NCBI GenBank assembly: GCA_032164245.1
Contig: JAVMKO010000003.1
Location: 8,442,651-8,506,650, forward strand
Direction: 5' to 3'
Length of the DNA: 64,000 nucleotides
DNA from: Sternotherus odoratus
Lineage: Eukaryota > Chordata > Testudines > Kinosternidae
Shown: in pieces, positions 35,520 to 48,800 of the stretch
Layout: the number at the start of each line of letters is the position of its first letter
Numbering within the stretch: the first letter of the stretch is position 1
Position numbers and translations under genes: made by a program
The notes under the pieces: model-generated
Seen by the model: the letters and a program-made list of their open reading frames with translations, nothing else
Database searches by the model: none
Told to the model about the DNA's origin: nothing

Positions 35520-36310
35520 GTTCAACAAGGATAAATTTGATGAGAAATCTGATGAGGTTTAACAACGACAAGTGCAGAGTCTACAGAGTCTACATGGCTA
35601 CAGGCTGGGGACTGACTGGCTAAGCAGCAGTTCTGCAGAAAGGGACCTGCAGATTACAGTGGATGAGAAGCTGTGTGCCCTTGTTCCCAAGAAGGCTAAT
35701 AGCATATTGGGCTGCATTAGTAGGAGCATTGCCAGCAGATCAAGGGAAGTGATTATTCGTCTCTATTCAGCACTGGTGAGGCCACATCTGGAGTATTGCA
35801 TACAGTTCTGGGTGCCCCACTACAGAAAGGATGTGGACAAATTGGAGAGAGTGCAGTGGAGGGGAACAAAAGTGATTTGGGGGCTGGAGCACATGATTTA
35901 TGAGGAGAGGCTGAGGGAACTGGGCTTGTTTAGTCTGCAGAAGAGAAGAATGAGGGGGAGATTTGGTAGCAGCCTTCAACTACCTGAAGGGAGGTTCCAG
36001 AGAGGATGGAACTAGGCTGTTCTTAGTGGTGGTAGATGACAGAACAAGGAGCAATGGTCGCAAGTTGCAGGGGGAGGAGGGAGGTCTAGGTTGGATATTA
36101 GGAAAAACTCTTTCACTAGAAGGGTGGTGAAGCACTGGAATGGGTTACCTAGAGAGGTGCTGGAATCTCCATCCTTAATGGTTTTTAAGGTCAGGTTTGA
36201 CAAAGTCCTGGCTGGGATGATTTTGTTGATGTTGGTCCTGCAGTGAGTAGGGGGTTGGAATAGATGACCTCCTGAGGTCTCTTCCAATCTTGATATTCTA
36301 TGATTCTATA
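35520..36310 (+). repeat. CR1 LINE, ORF2 C-terminus and 3' end
   Basis: The frame at 35572-36015 has the CR1 reverse transcriptase C-terminal signature: '[20 protein letters not shown]', then 'QFWVPHY', '[12 protein letters not shown]' and '[16 protein letters not shown]'. It is followed by the 3' UTR and the terminal 'tgatattctatgattctat'. It is 5'-truncated and non-functional. Its 3' part is the left edge of the duplication that reappears at 53143. Confidence 0.9.
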
Positions 36311-38330
36311 AAATGATCCCCACTGAACTTCCAAACCCAGACTGCCTAGCTCCCTCCTACTCTAACTACCCTCTACGTGTTCGAAGTGACCAGAGTGCTG
36401 GCTCCCAGAAAGGGTGGGGTGGGGTGGGGGGGGGTAGAATTAACTGCTGGACAGGAGACAGTCAGCTGTAGGGCTGAGAACTCCTGTAGCACAGCCCAAC
36501 ATCACCTTTCCCAATAACTAAGAACATAAGAATGGCCATACTGGGTCAGACCAAAGGTCCATCTAGCCCAGTATCCTCTCCTCTGACAATGGCCAATGCC
36601 AGGTGCCCCAGAGGAAATGAACACAAAAGGTAATCAGCAAAGTGATCCATCCCCTGTTGCCCATTTCCAACCTGGGGAAAGATCATGATTTTGGGGGGGT
36701 TGACTCACAATATTGTGATCTCATAGTTGGGTAAAACACATGACTTTTTAATCTCTTTAGGCCGGCATTACTGTCCTCAGCAAGCCATTGAAAATAGGAT
36801 GGTTCCTTCAATTGCTGGGAAAGTGACATGTAAAGATCCTGAAGCATGTGAAAGGTGTAAATCTCTATCGGTCACCAACGTGTGACTAGTTATGCCAATA
36901 ACAAATTCAAGTGTCCAAAATGTTTCCAGTAGTCTCTGCTGTCAGATCACCTTGGCAATGAAGGTTCCTCAAACAGCAGGGCTCTGTTGCAAAATGTTCA
37001 CAATAGACTTTAGTGTTCTGTATTGATTCTAAAATTATACATTATACTGCCATATCAGATAAGAGCTTGACCTACTGTATTGCTGTTATGAACTTCCAGG
37101 CCTAAAGCACATAAGAGAAGAAATGTATAAAAGTTACTTCACAGCTTAGGAGGAGTTTGCTGTTAGTTTCACTAGCAACTGTTGCAATTACTCAATTTAA
37201 GTCCTCTGTAAACCACAGACTCAGCCTCTGCTACTGAAAACATTTTGAGGGCTTATTCCTAAAATACACCAAGGATTCTTTCTCCTGCCTAGATGTATAT
37301 GACATTATTATTATTAACAATCAATTCCATATTTTCTGTGTCATCATTGCAGTTGACAGATACTTGCCTGGAGGAAATAACAATCTAATGTGAAATACTG
37401 ACCCCACAAAACTGAATGGAAAGAGTCTTACTGGCTTCAGATGTTTTTGGATGAGGACCCACGGTGCAGAGAGGAATTCAGAGGAAACAGCTCTCCCTTT
37501 GAAGAGCGAGGCAGGTGACTTTTATGACCAGGAAAAGATGAGCCAGGCATGAAATCAGGGAGACCAGATACTAGAGAGTGACAGTTGTACGCGGAGTAGG
37601 GCTGTGCCCAGGGAAAGCAGAGACAGGGATGTGTGTGGAACATGGGCCTGGAGTGTTTACTGAGAGGGAGGGGGCCCTCCACTGAACACATAGAAATCCC
37701 ATCCTTCCCCTGGGCTTGGCTAGAAGAGACCCTGTTGCAGAGAGTCTGGCATTGGACTGGAGATCTGGGTGCTGTGGAGCTCCCAGGTGCGGTTACACAA
37801 AGGCTCCTTTGGAGGGAATATGCCCTGGGTGCTATTGAGGGATAAGGGCAGAATTAGGACGTAGCCCCTCTACGGAGACAGGTGCCTTTAGAGCTGTACA
37901 GTTACCCGTGTGGACACAAAGGGGGAGGGCTGCGTGGCGGAGGTGCTGGCAGTGAAGTCGCTGGCAGCATGGAGAGGTTCAGACTGAACTGCACAGAGTA
38001 GGAGCTGGACTATGTATAGAGGGTCCAACTCACTCCCCATGATGCTTTACTGTCATTCTCGATTATTAATAGAAATAGAAATCTGGCTGCCGGGGGTGGT
38101 TTATTGTAAACTGAGTTAAAATGACAGGCCATCAGTTTGGGTTTGTCAGGGGTATTCTGGCCCTGCTTGCAGGGAGGGGGCTCTGCAGAGAATTGTGCAA
38201 TACGTATCCTGAGAAGTCAGGCAGCAGACAGACAGCCTAGAATAAGGTGGGGCGAGTGGAGCTGCTCTGTTTTAGGGAGCAGCCTGCTTTGTCTCTCTTT
38301 ATTTTTTATGGTTATCTGTTATCGTTCTGA
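36045..38330 (+). repeat. Segmental duplication, copy 1
   Basis: Highly similar (only scattered differences by eye) to 53143-55430, same orientation. It contains the CR1 3' end, an inverted CR1 3' fragment (about 36520-36700), the exon-like frame at 36761 and GC-rich sequence to 38030. In copy 2 the homology continues directly into sequence matching 40808 onward, so about 2.5 kb (38319-40808) is missing there. Confidence 0.85.
36761..36885 (+). other. Exon-like 41-codon frame of unknown origin, copy 1
   Basis: After 'aatctctttag' the frame opens RHYCPQQAIENR, has cysteines also in 'VTCKDPEACERC', and stops at 36883-36885. A possible donor GTGTAA follows GAAAG at 36854. I do not recognise the family; the cysteine spacing does not fit a defensin. 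A second copy is at 53832. It could be a relic exon of an unrelated gene or chance. Confidence 0.35.
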
Positions 38331-40808
38331 ACTCTATGAAATGGGGCTAACTTCCAACCTTCCAACAAGAGTCTTTAATGTTTTTTTTAATCTAGCTCTT
38401 CCATTTGTAAGGTGTGAACACAACCGCTGGAGCAAGAACATGGGGGTTAGAGACCAAACAGTCAAGTTGTGACTGAACCAACCCTTCTTCAAAACAATAA
38501 ACTAAAAGGATTAGTAACACATTTAAGAAATAAATTCAGATCTATCCACATGTGCACATAGAAACAAAACAGTCGCACAGACTATGGTGACCTAAACACC
38601 TATGTGCATATTTAATATTCAATAGGGATTAATTGTGTTTTCTGTTACTGGAGCTAGGTTCAGTCACAGCTCAGCTCTCTCTGTGTAAACCCCACTTTTA
38701 CCGCACCATGACACCTAGAGCCTCCCTCTCCTCTGAAACCTCCCCAGTCCCAGGGCCACCTTCTCTTCTGCCAGAGCCTCTGAACATGGCCATATCCAGC
38801 ACGTTCCCTTACAGAAATTAAAACGACAGCACAACCCCCCTAAACCTTCCACTGAGCAGCTGGAACCAGGAAGCTCGGAGAGAGCCCCCGGAACAAGGCC
38901 ACACTGAGGAGAACAGAAGAAAACAGGCCAAGCTGCATTAATGACTAAATCATGATTCTGCTCTCTGTTAAAGTCACCAGTGTAAGTCAGGAGTAACTGC
39001 AATGAAACCATCATCATTACACTGATGTTACACTAGCATAAGGGAGATCAGAATGACGTCCACGACTTTCAGTATGAAAACTAGAAGACATTTTTTTTAA
39101 GGGAAATGTTTCGGCTGTTTCAATCATCACATCCGCCAAAAGCCTTATCTGATCCCATGTCCAGTGTTCCAGGGACGCTGCCATGGAACCAGGAATCAGA
39201 AATTTCAGGCTGATTGCTTTTTTTTTTAAAAGCTTTAAATATGTAAATTTGAAAATTTAGCTCAGTCTTAATCCACAGTCCATCAGACCCCCTGGTATCA
39301 GCCTCAATGATTCTTGTGCATATGTGATGTTCACATCATATAAACAGCTCAAGGCTCTAATCAACCTCCCACCCTGCTCATATGGTTGACTTGCCACATG
39401 CAGTCTATATTTTAAATCCCATTTCACCTCCACTCCCTGCACCATGTTCATTTCTCATTGATCTCTGACCTCCCTCTAGTTTGCCAATAGCCGTCAGGTA
39501 AGTCAGGGTTCAGAGATTACCACAATATTGCAGATGGAGGGGAACCAGAGCAGAGTGGAGATGGACTATTCTCTCCTTGTCCCGTGATGTGATGCCCTTT
39601 TGTAGGGAGCCCCAGTGCTACAATGGCCTTCTTTAATGCCAGGCCAAACACAAACTCAGGTCTACGTGAGGGCTGCTTAGCAACGGAACGTATTTGCTGG
39701 AAAAAGGCATCAGCATTCTTTGTGGAAGCTCCCAGGGCAGGATGCAGAGAGGGGGTTGGGAACCTCTGCAGGTTTGCAAAACACGTTGATTTCAGATGCA
39801 TTATCTGTACGCTTTGTGCAACATTATAATTTAATAATTAAAGGATTAGATATAATATTATGATGCAGCAGGTGGCTTAATTAGAACACAAGGTAACTGC
39901 TCCCCCCCCCCCCCCGGGATAATGTGAGGCTAATTAAGTGTTGGGTGGACTTGGATATTCTTTGAAGGACGGTACTAATGGTTGCCTAATCATTTTAATT
40001 GATTGTAATATAACCAGTCATTAGTCCTGGGTTGGCTGGCCAATGGAATTACATGGAGCTGACTCCAAAGCTGTCTCCGGAGGGTTGCATGGCCACATAT
40101 TTTACCTTCATATTGTGTAATATCCACTGGAGTTGGTCCCACTTGGTCCCTCCTCCCATTGGTGCCACACAGTTGCCCACTGACCACTCGTCCTCCCCTA
40201 GTGGCTCTGTCTCCTGGCTCTCCACTTCTCTTCTGCCTCCTCAGAAGAGGCTTGTGCCCTAGACCCGGCCAAAACTCAACGGTTTTGGTTGAAAGAAATT
40301 GTAGGTGTTTCTAATTTGGATTCATTCCACACAAAAAAAGTGCTTAAATTTCTTGACCATGTTTGACAGAGTGAGGATCCCAGCCAGCCCCAAGAGCTAC
40401 TGTTCCTGCTGGATCTGCCAGTGCTGCCGGGGTCTATGTTGCCCCACCCTGCCCCAAGACTCCCAGTATGGAGCGGGAAGCCTTGCAGTCGTGAGAGCTC
40501 CAGCTCCTACCAGGGCGCTGGCAGTCCCTGTGTTGCCCAGCTGTAGACCCTGGAGCACCAGAAAGTTACCAAGCAACGTGACTAGGTTTTGACCAAAGTT
40601 CTGCTGAAGCTGAAATAGCTGAACCCCTAGACATATTTATCAGGGATTTTCCCCCTAGTGGTCCCTGGGAAGTGAGGAAGTCTGGTTCTGTCTTTAAACA
40701 TCAGAGAAAGGAGTCAAAAGGCCTCTCCATCGGCTATAAGCACTTTTCCTCCCCCACACCACAGTCCCTTCCTCTTCCTTACACTAGGTATTGACTCACT
40801 ACTCTGTG
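38331..40808. other. Segment present only in the gene D unit
   Basis: Absent from the otherwise duplicated gene E unit. No gene recognised. Contains a 13-14 base C run at about 39902 and short frames without domains, such as 68 codons at 39623. The area 38940-39060 has the phrase 'gtcaggagtaactgcaatga', related to other downstream flanks. Confidence 0.5.
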
Positions 40809-40809
40809 A

Positions 40810-41120
40810 TTAGTGTGGTTTCAGTTAAGGTGACCCCCAATTAGCCATATTAAATACATTTCTGCTGCCCTTTAATCATACAATCAAGATAACAATGCTT
40901 CATAGATTAGTGAATTCATAGATCCCAAAACCAGAAGAGACTATTGTGATGCCATGTCACCTGAATCCAAGGTTTAAGTGAATTTTAACCAAAACCAGCA
41001 GAAATTGATCACCTTTGCAAAATAGTTGTGTCTATGCAAATAACGTCCACACAGGAGGTTTCTTCTTCCACCTCATGAAGGGATGACAAGAGAGGGCTCA
41101 TTCACTTTGGCAAAGTTGTA
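40810..41120 (-). other. Conserved defensin-locus module upstream of gene D
   Basis: The minus strand has the core TATTTGCATAGACACAACTA (41042-41023) and aligns with 2872-3182 across about 300 bases, including 'TGATCAATTT' and 'GGGCAGCAGAAATGTATTTA'. It lies about 1 kb upstream of gene D exon 1. Confidence 0.55.
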
Positions 41121-41849
41121 AATTCTAAGTAACTGAGAACAGGGTTATATATACATATAAAAGAAAGTGTGAAGCAACCTCAATCTCAGATGTTGTTACC
41201 TGTGCCAACAATAAAGTCTAACTAATTTTTACAAAAGTAACACAATATTTTGTTTTTGTTACAGGTGATACATTTGAAGGGAAAATCTGAAAGGCAAATT
41301 CAGATAATATATTATAAGGCATAAACAACCACATTTTCCTATGTACCTTAATTGTATTATTCTTAAAAATTGCTAGTATTATTTATTAGTATGTTTAAAC
41401 ATATGATGCAATCTGACTCTCTGATAAATAAAATGTAGAGATTACACAACTACTGGTACAGAAACTTGTAGAATACTTTCTCTTCCTATTTATAGTTATC
41501 AACACTATTAGTAGTAAATGAAGCGAATGAATCAAAAAATGACTTTCTTGTAGCATTGATGAACTATGAAAAACAGAATCATCAAAGAATATGAAAGGGC
41601 CTTACATAAATTGACATTTCTGCCAGTAGTGGTGACAGAGAAACTGTGGAAAGGACAGAAGCATGTCAAGTTGGCCAAGAACCGCACTGCGGTGAAGTGT
41701 ATTGAACTTGGCCTGCAGAAGTATGTTGCTGATCAGAGCTAAACCAGCAGGTGTTCATTATATGTCCCAAGACGTTTTACACAAGCCTCTGTGGCCAAAT
41801 AGATCTTACACAATCTGGGAGGGCACAAGATGTTTTGCACAAAGACCAG

Positions 41850-41860
41850 GGAAATTTTCC
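41850..41860 (+). promoter_or_regulatory. kB-like site upstream of gene D
   Basis: 'ggaaattttcc' is a palindrome of two GGAAA half-sites with one A/T between, about 170 bases before the expected start. The same bases occur at 58221-58231 for gene E, and 'GGAATTTTTCC' on the minus strand for gene B. A nearby 'attgcaagaa' is C/EBP-like. Function is inferred only. Confidence 0.35.
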
Positions 41861-41995
41861 AACACAAAAAGAGATTGCAAGAATTCCAACGCCCAGTTTG
41901 TGGTTGGACATTTCAAACCTTTCCCAGGTTCAGGGGTCACTTTCTGACTGGCCCGCACCAGCTTTGCCAAGAAGAAACCAAGCCACCAGAAACAA

Positions 41996-42108
41996 TATAA
42001 AGCAAACTGTTTGGGTCAAATCACCACTCCCTGATGCTCATATATCTGGATGAGAGAGACGGTTAACGGGACTGTCATTATCTGGCCACTGAGAGTGCTC
42101 CCAGTCCG
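41996..42108 (+). promoter_or_regulatory. Gene D promoter and non-coding exon 1
   Basis: TATAAAG at 41996-42002, expected start near 42027. The leader contains 'ctcatatatctggatgagag', shared with gene A, and ends CCAGTCCG at 42108 before GTAAGT. Confidence 0.82.
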
Positions 42109-42298
42109 GTAAGTACTACAATCATTTCCCTTATAATCCCCCTATTAACTCTTGCTTTAAAGTTCTCTCGAGGGAGATGGTTGTGAGATCCAGAAAGAGA
42201 ACAAGAACACAGTTGTCACAATCCCTTCAATGAATGGAATTTTGTTTTCCCAAATAAAAACTAGGTTATTTTAAAACCAGCTGAATTAAATACAACTT

Positions 42299-42604
42299 CA
42301 GGATAATTCCAGTTATCAGAATTTCCTGTATCCAGAAATCCAAGTTATACGAATGTCCAGGGTTTCTCTCCCCCTGTCCTCTCCTCCCGCTCCCCGTCCT
42401 TCTGTGTTAGTTCATCACCCTCTGATAAACTAACCTTAGTGCTGTTGGAGCTGCAATTTGGGGGGATTTCCAGAGTTAAAGATGAGGACAAGAAGAAAAG
42501 GTGGGTAGGGAGAGAAAAAGAAAACAAAAAAGAAACAGATGAAGGGGATTAAGGTGAATATTAAAGGATGTTGCCAGGCCAGTAAAATAAAGCGGAGTGT
42601 CCTC
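42299..42604. mobile_element. Shortened Tigger-like element, gene D intron 1
   Basis: Starts 'caggataattccagttatca' and ends 'ataaagcggagtgtcctc' followed by TA. It retains both ends of the element in gene C but lost roughly 540 internal bases. Gene E has the same shortened form. Confidence 0.75.
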
Positions 42605-42884
42605 TAATAGAATATTTGATGTATACTTGTATTTCGCCAATAAACTGAAACTTAGTTGTCTAGAATTAGGGTAGCTCACAATTGTATTTCTCTGAAATCC
42701 TATTTGTACAGATAACAATCATTACTATAAAGAGATTACAAAATATATAAATGTCATTATGATTAAAACAATATTTCCAGAGATCAGCATTTTCCCATAA
42801 CCTATAAATATAGGGACTGAGTCTCCTCTTTATCTCGGTGTCTCTTTTCTCCAGTGACGCTGAGTTCCTGGCCCATGTTCAGCC

Positions 42885-45800
42885 ATGAAGATCATTTATC
42901 TGCTCTTTGCTGTTGTCTTTCTGGTGCTCCAGGGTGTGCCAGGTAGGAAGTAAATGGAAACAAGGGATGATACAGAGGGATATATGGGAGCCTATACTAA
43001 TATTATCTCACCATTTGTATTAGAAATTGGGTGACCAGATGTCCGGATTATATAGGGACAGTCCTGATTTTGGGGTCTTTTTCTTATATAGGCTCCTATT
43101 ACTCCCCACCCCATCCCAATTTTTTTACATTTGCTGTCTGGTCACCCTAATGAGAAACATTTTTCTAACTTTTTTTCTTATGAGTTCTAGCATGTCTTCA
43201 GTTTGCAGATGACACATGACATTTGAGAGGAATTATTCTGAGGTGAGGGAAGTGTCTTTGCTACCTCCAGTAAAACTCCCTGAGATTTGACTGATTTATG
43301 AGCACTGAGGAGAAAAATTCCCATAATGTTTTCCTCAGATCTTTCTGGGGCTTGTGGCTTAAATTACCCCACGATCTACCCTCATAGCACATACTCATCC
43401 TCAAACAGGGAATCACAGAACTGAACAACAGGATGGGATACAGACAAAATGAACTTGTGCCAACTCTGTTCAATATTCCTGTGGACTAGAATAAGGTGAT
43501 AGCGCTGGGAGGGAAAAACTGTAACTTACAATGTAACTTCTGCTGCTCACTGTTGTTAGTAATTCTGTGCCTTTCACAGTCTGTATTATAAAGTCAGGCC
43601 TCATTTCCCACTGAGAGGTTACACAGCTGGGAACAGAACCCGGGTCTATAAAATGGCTGCCTCTGATCTCAGTGTCTTAGCCTCACTCTCTCTCTCAGAA
43701 CTCCTCACTACTGTGTGCTTACCTGCTCTTCTAGAAATGATAGCATGAGGATGAGATAGCATTTGCAGCTGTGACAATGGAGCGTTGTTGGTTGACCAAC
43801 AACCCAACTGAAAATGTTGTAACCTAAATAACCCACAAGCTTTGGCTGTGCACATTAGGGCGGCATTTTCAAAATAACAGCTCCTTCAGATATAACCCAA
43901 GAGTGGTAATTAGTTATCAAGAAACTATTCCTGAGTGAGTCTTCAGAAAAAAATCTGCCCAGTCTCCCAGACAGGCAGCCGTTCATACCAGTAGGGACGT
44001 TTTCAAGCCCTTCTCTTTCTAAAAGTGGTAGTCACAAAACCCAGGGCTGAGCCAATTCAACCCTAATTAGCCAAATTGTACTGATGATATTTCCTGGCAC
44101 ATCATAGTCAGAGCCTGAGGGAATCACACTCATAGCAGCAGCCACTAAAAGAAGATACAGATGTGGGAAGCTATTTGCTTTCCATCCCTTAAAGGCAAGG
44201 GGCAGCCAGGCATGTCTGTGCCCAAAGCTACAATCCTCAACTCTGCAGCCTGAGACTCTGTTTAATTAACTCACTTTGTTCCCTTCTTAAAGTCAGCCAC
44301 GGAATGTGCACAGAACTACACCCATTTGAGTAAAGCTGTGATAGGTTTTTACACTTGAAGATAATCGGTCTGTCTTAGCTAGGTGTAAGTGAATAGAAAA
44401 GAGAGACTCGATAAAAGACAGAATAGATAAGTTCATGGAGGGTAGGTCATCAATGGCTGTTTGCCAGGGTGGGCAGGGATGGTGTCCCTAGCTTCTGTTT
44501 GCCAGAAGCTGGAAATGGGTGACGGGGATAGATCACTTGAGGATTCCCTGTTCTGTTCATTCTCTGTGGAGCACCTGGCATTGGCCACTGCTGGAAAACA
44601 GGAGACCGGGCTATATGCATCTTTGATCTGACCCAGTATCGCTATTCTTATGGGCTTAAATGCCTGTCAACCTTTAATCACAGCCCTTATTAACCCTGCT
44701 CTGCAGACTGATGATGACACTTCTTCTTTCTACAGAATTATCCAAGGCTCAGACCCTCAGCATGAGATGTAGACTGCGTGGGGGTTTTTGTAAAATTGGG
44801 AGGTGTCCTCGTAGTATGATACGCATTGGAATATGCTCTGCAAGTGGGAGCTCTTGCTGTCAAAGGTAAGTTCAGCATTCCAAGTCAGACATTGCGGTGT
44901 GAACAGAAATCCCTGCTCCTCTCCTTCTTACATCCAAGCTGTTCTTTAATGTTCTCTGAGTCTCCACACACATGGCCCAGCCCAGAGACCAAAGAGGCTT
45001 CAAGCCCATATTCTAAGCCACCTGGGGACTACAGTGGCCGCAACATGTATGAGAATGCATGAGAATGCATGGCTCACAGTCCTAAGGTCAACAAATTCTG
45101 GAGTGTTGGGGAGATTCCAGAAGACTAGAAGAGTGTTAATGTTCTGCCAGCAGGTAATAAAAGCAGGCAGGGTGACCTGGGTAATAAGCCATTTAGCCTG
45201 ACAGTGACTTATCACAGCACAAGGTTCTGATTAGAAACCTAGAACCACAGCACCCCATTAAAGCACACATCTACATATATAAAAGTCAAATGGTGTATGT
45301 GTGTATGCATGCACGGATGTATGCTTACTCCTTCCACACCGTTTGAGCTAGAAACTTGAAATTTGGTACAGTTAGAGGTCTTGGGGTCCTAATGACCGTA
45401 AGAGTTGAAACTTTTTCAAATCTCACCTCTGACGCCCCCCAGGGGTAAAATTATTTAAAGGCCAATCACATCAGCTGGGCTGCTGCTGTTCTCTGTGACA
45501 TAGTTCTGATGTCATAATACCCCCCTCCAACAGACACCCACTCGCTCAGCTCACCCCTCCCTCCTCCAACGGAACCCCGGAATCCCTCAGCTCTGTGCCC
45601 CCTCCCCCCTCCAATGGACCCGAGTTGGGTTTTGGGGGGGGTTAAGGTGGGGGTGTTGGGTTTGGTTGGGGGGGTAAGGAGAGGGGTCGGGGTTGGTTGA
45701 GGGGTAAGTGAAGTGGTGGTGTCGGGTTTGGTCGGGGGATAAGTGAGGTGGGGGTGTCGGGTTTGGTCGGGGGGGTGAGGTGGGGGTGTCAGGTTTGGTT

Positions 45801-48800
45801 GGGGGGTAAGTGAGCCGGGGGGTGTTGGGTTTGGTCTGGGGGGGTTGGAAGGTGTCTGGGTGGGTGAGGGGTGAGGGGTGGGGGTTGGGGTTGGTCAGGG
45901 GGTGTTGGGTTTGGTGGGGGGTAAGGTGGGGGTGTTGGGTTTGGTTGGGAGGTAAGGAGGGGGGTCGGGGTTGGTTGAGGGGTAAGTGAGGTGGGGGTGT
46001 CGGGTTTGGTCGGGGGGTGAGGTGGGGGTGTCGGGTTTGGTGGGGGGGAAGTGAGGTGGGTGTGTCAGGTTTGGTCTATGGGGGGGTGAGGTGGGGGTGT
46101 CGGGTTTGGTTAGGGGGGAAAGTGAGGTGGGTGTGTCAGGTTTGGTCTACGGGGGGGTGAGGTGGGGCTGTCGGGTTTGGTCGGGGGGTAAGTGAGTCGG
46201 GGGTGTCGGGTTTGTTCTAGGGGGGTGGGAAGGTGTCTGTGTGAGTGAGGGGTGAGGTGTAGGTGTTGGGGTTGGTCAGGGGGTGTTGGGGTTGGTGGGG
46301 GGGTGACATGGGGGTGTCGGGTTTGGTTGGGGGGAGAGGGGTGGGGGTCGGGGTTGGTCGAGGGGTAAGTGAGGTGTGGGTGTCGGGTTTGTTTGTGGTG
46401 GTAGGGAGGGTTGTCGGGTTTGGTTGGGGGGGAAAGTGAGGTGGGTGTGTCAGGTTTGGTCTATGGGGGGTGAGGTTTGGGTGTTGGTCAGGGGGTGTTG
46501 GGGTTGGTAGGGGGAGATGTGGGGGTCTTGGGTTTGGGTGGGGGTGTGAAAATGTGAGTCGGGGTTGGTCGAGGGGTAAATGAGGTGGGGGTGTCGGGTT
46601 TGGTCGGGGGGGGTGAGGTGGGGGTTTCAGGTTTGCTCTCTGCCCCCATCCAACGGACCCCGCACTCACTCAGCTGTCTGCCCCCTCCCCACCTCCGACT
46701 GACCCGAGCAACGCCGGGTATTTTCGCTAGTATAGTATAATGTACAACCTAAAATAGTTGTCAATGCAGAGTCATCATCGTATATGGGCATGTCCAATGA
46801 CTTGATTAAAGTGTATGAGTGCAGTCACAGGGAGATACGTGGTTCTCAAGGACTCTTTAATCTAGCAGAGAAGCCAGAACAAAAAGCAGTGTCTGAAAGC
46901 TGAAGCCAGAGAATTTTAAGTTAGAAATAAGATTTCTATTTTTAACAGTCAGAGTGACTAACCATTGGAACAAACTGCCAAAGAAAATGACATATTCTCC
47001 ATCTCTTGCTGTCTTCAAATCAAGGCTGGATCCTTTCTGGAAGATAATCCAATTATACAAGTTACTGGGGTCAATACAGGGATACCTTTGCAGAAATTCT
47101 ATGGCAGGAGGTCAGACGAGATAATCAAATGGTCCCTTCTGGCCTTAAAACCTGTGAAATTCTGAGAACAAAATGGCTGCTGTCTGCAGAGACTCAATAT
47201 TTATAGGCTTTCAAACTCTAATGCTACAGCTTTATGATGAAAAAAAGCCTGAGAGTTTGGACGTTACTGACACCTGAGGGTGGATGTAAGTTTGCATGTG
47301 TGCAGGGAAGCTAAAAAATTAAATAAGGTGAAGTATTTTCAAACTGGTTAACTCGAGACTGGCAGAACATTGTCACCAGACACATGACTAGGACATGTGT
47401 CTGGTGACAATGTTCTGCCAGTCTCGAGTTCAACCTTACTGCCAACCCAGTGTGAAAAATATTCAAGTGTAAACTAACAAACCCATAAAAATTGCAGAGA
47501 GACCAGCATAGTGCAGCATTTCACTGGGCTTCCTTATCGTGTATGTGGGTCCGAAGGCTGCTTGGAGGAGTGAGATTGTACATTGGGGGTGCTGTAGAAC
47601 AAGAAGTGTACTAGGCGCTATCTTGCTCTACACATGGGGGATTAAAGCAGAAACCTCTTCAGCAAAGCACAAGTCTCTATCCCTGGAGCTATGGGGACAG
47701 GCTCTTTAGGTGGAGATGTAATTGATTCTCCTTCTCTGTAGCTAGGGTGACCAGACAGCAGGTGTGAAAAATCAGGACAGGGGTAAGGGATAATACAAGC
47801 CCATATAAGAAAAAGTCCCGAAAATCAGGACTGTCCCTATAAAATCGGAATATCTGGTCCCCTATCTGTAGCTCAAGCACATAGTGTATAAATGATACAC
47901 ACTGGTAACACCTGTATGTAATCAGTAGTGCTCACTCTTCAGCATAATTAAATCAGCCCCAATTTACCAAGGATTTAAAGCCTTTTCATAGCTGATGAAC
48001 CCTTCAGTCCATACAGCCACTAGGTACAGACATTCACCCATGATTGCCCTGCTTTTTGAAGCCCGAGGGCAGTAATTATCAACATCGTGATGACATCTTG
48101 ATCAGCATTATTCAGAAGGTTTTTTTAACATTTTAAACATCAAAGTCCCCATGAAAAGTTAGCATGGCCACATTCCATGTCTCTGGAGGTATTTCTATTC
48201 CTGCTTCTGCCTGTTTCACACCGTATCTATCATAAACTATACAGGACACCCAGCATGATCAGATTAATTTTGCCGCAGGGCAGGTCCCAGAGAAGTACTT
48301 TGGAGGGGGGGATATTTTTCCCACCTATTAAAGATGCAGGTCGAGGGCAGGAGATGGGAAGCTGGGAGCCCTTTGGGGTTGCAGAGGGAGAGCAGAGGAC
48401 TTGGCCATAGTGGCCAGGCCAGCAGCTCCTGGTATGCAACAGCCACCCAAATGGTGTCACTTCAGAGAGAATTGGAATTTCCCTTTGTTCTTTAAAAATG
48501 TGTGGTTTTTCACCTAAGTAATTTTCCATCATTTTAGTTTCAGCTGTGCACAAGGTGTATGTAGTAGAACTGTACTGGAGTGTGAGTCATGGTTTTCTAC
48601 AGTATAGATTTTATACATATGACTATTCTCCTTCAAATTCTGCAATAGAATGTTGCAGTAGAGAAAATGAATTCCCTGCACTAGCATTAACCAGGAACTT
48701 CTCCACCCACCACATGGGGAATGGGCAATTTCTCCTTTTGATTTGAAATCAACCTTCATCTTAGCCCTGTTCTATGGAAAACCATCCACAAACCGGATTC

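Noticed and set aside
35572..36015. 147-codon frame as a host gene
   Set aside because: It matches the CR1 reverse transcriptase C-terminus and is truncated; a transposon relic.
46217..46669. 150-codon proline-rich minus frame
   Set aside because: Product of the G-rich minisatellite read on its C-rich strand.
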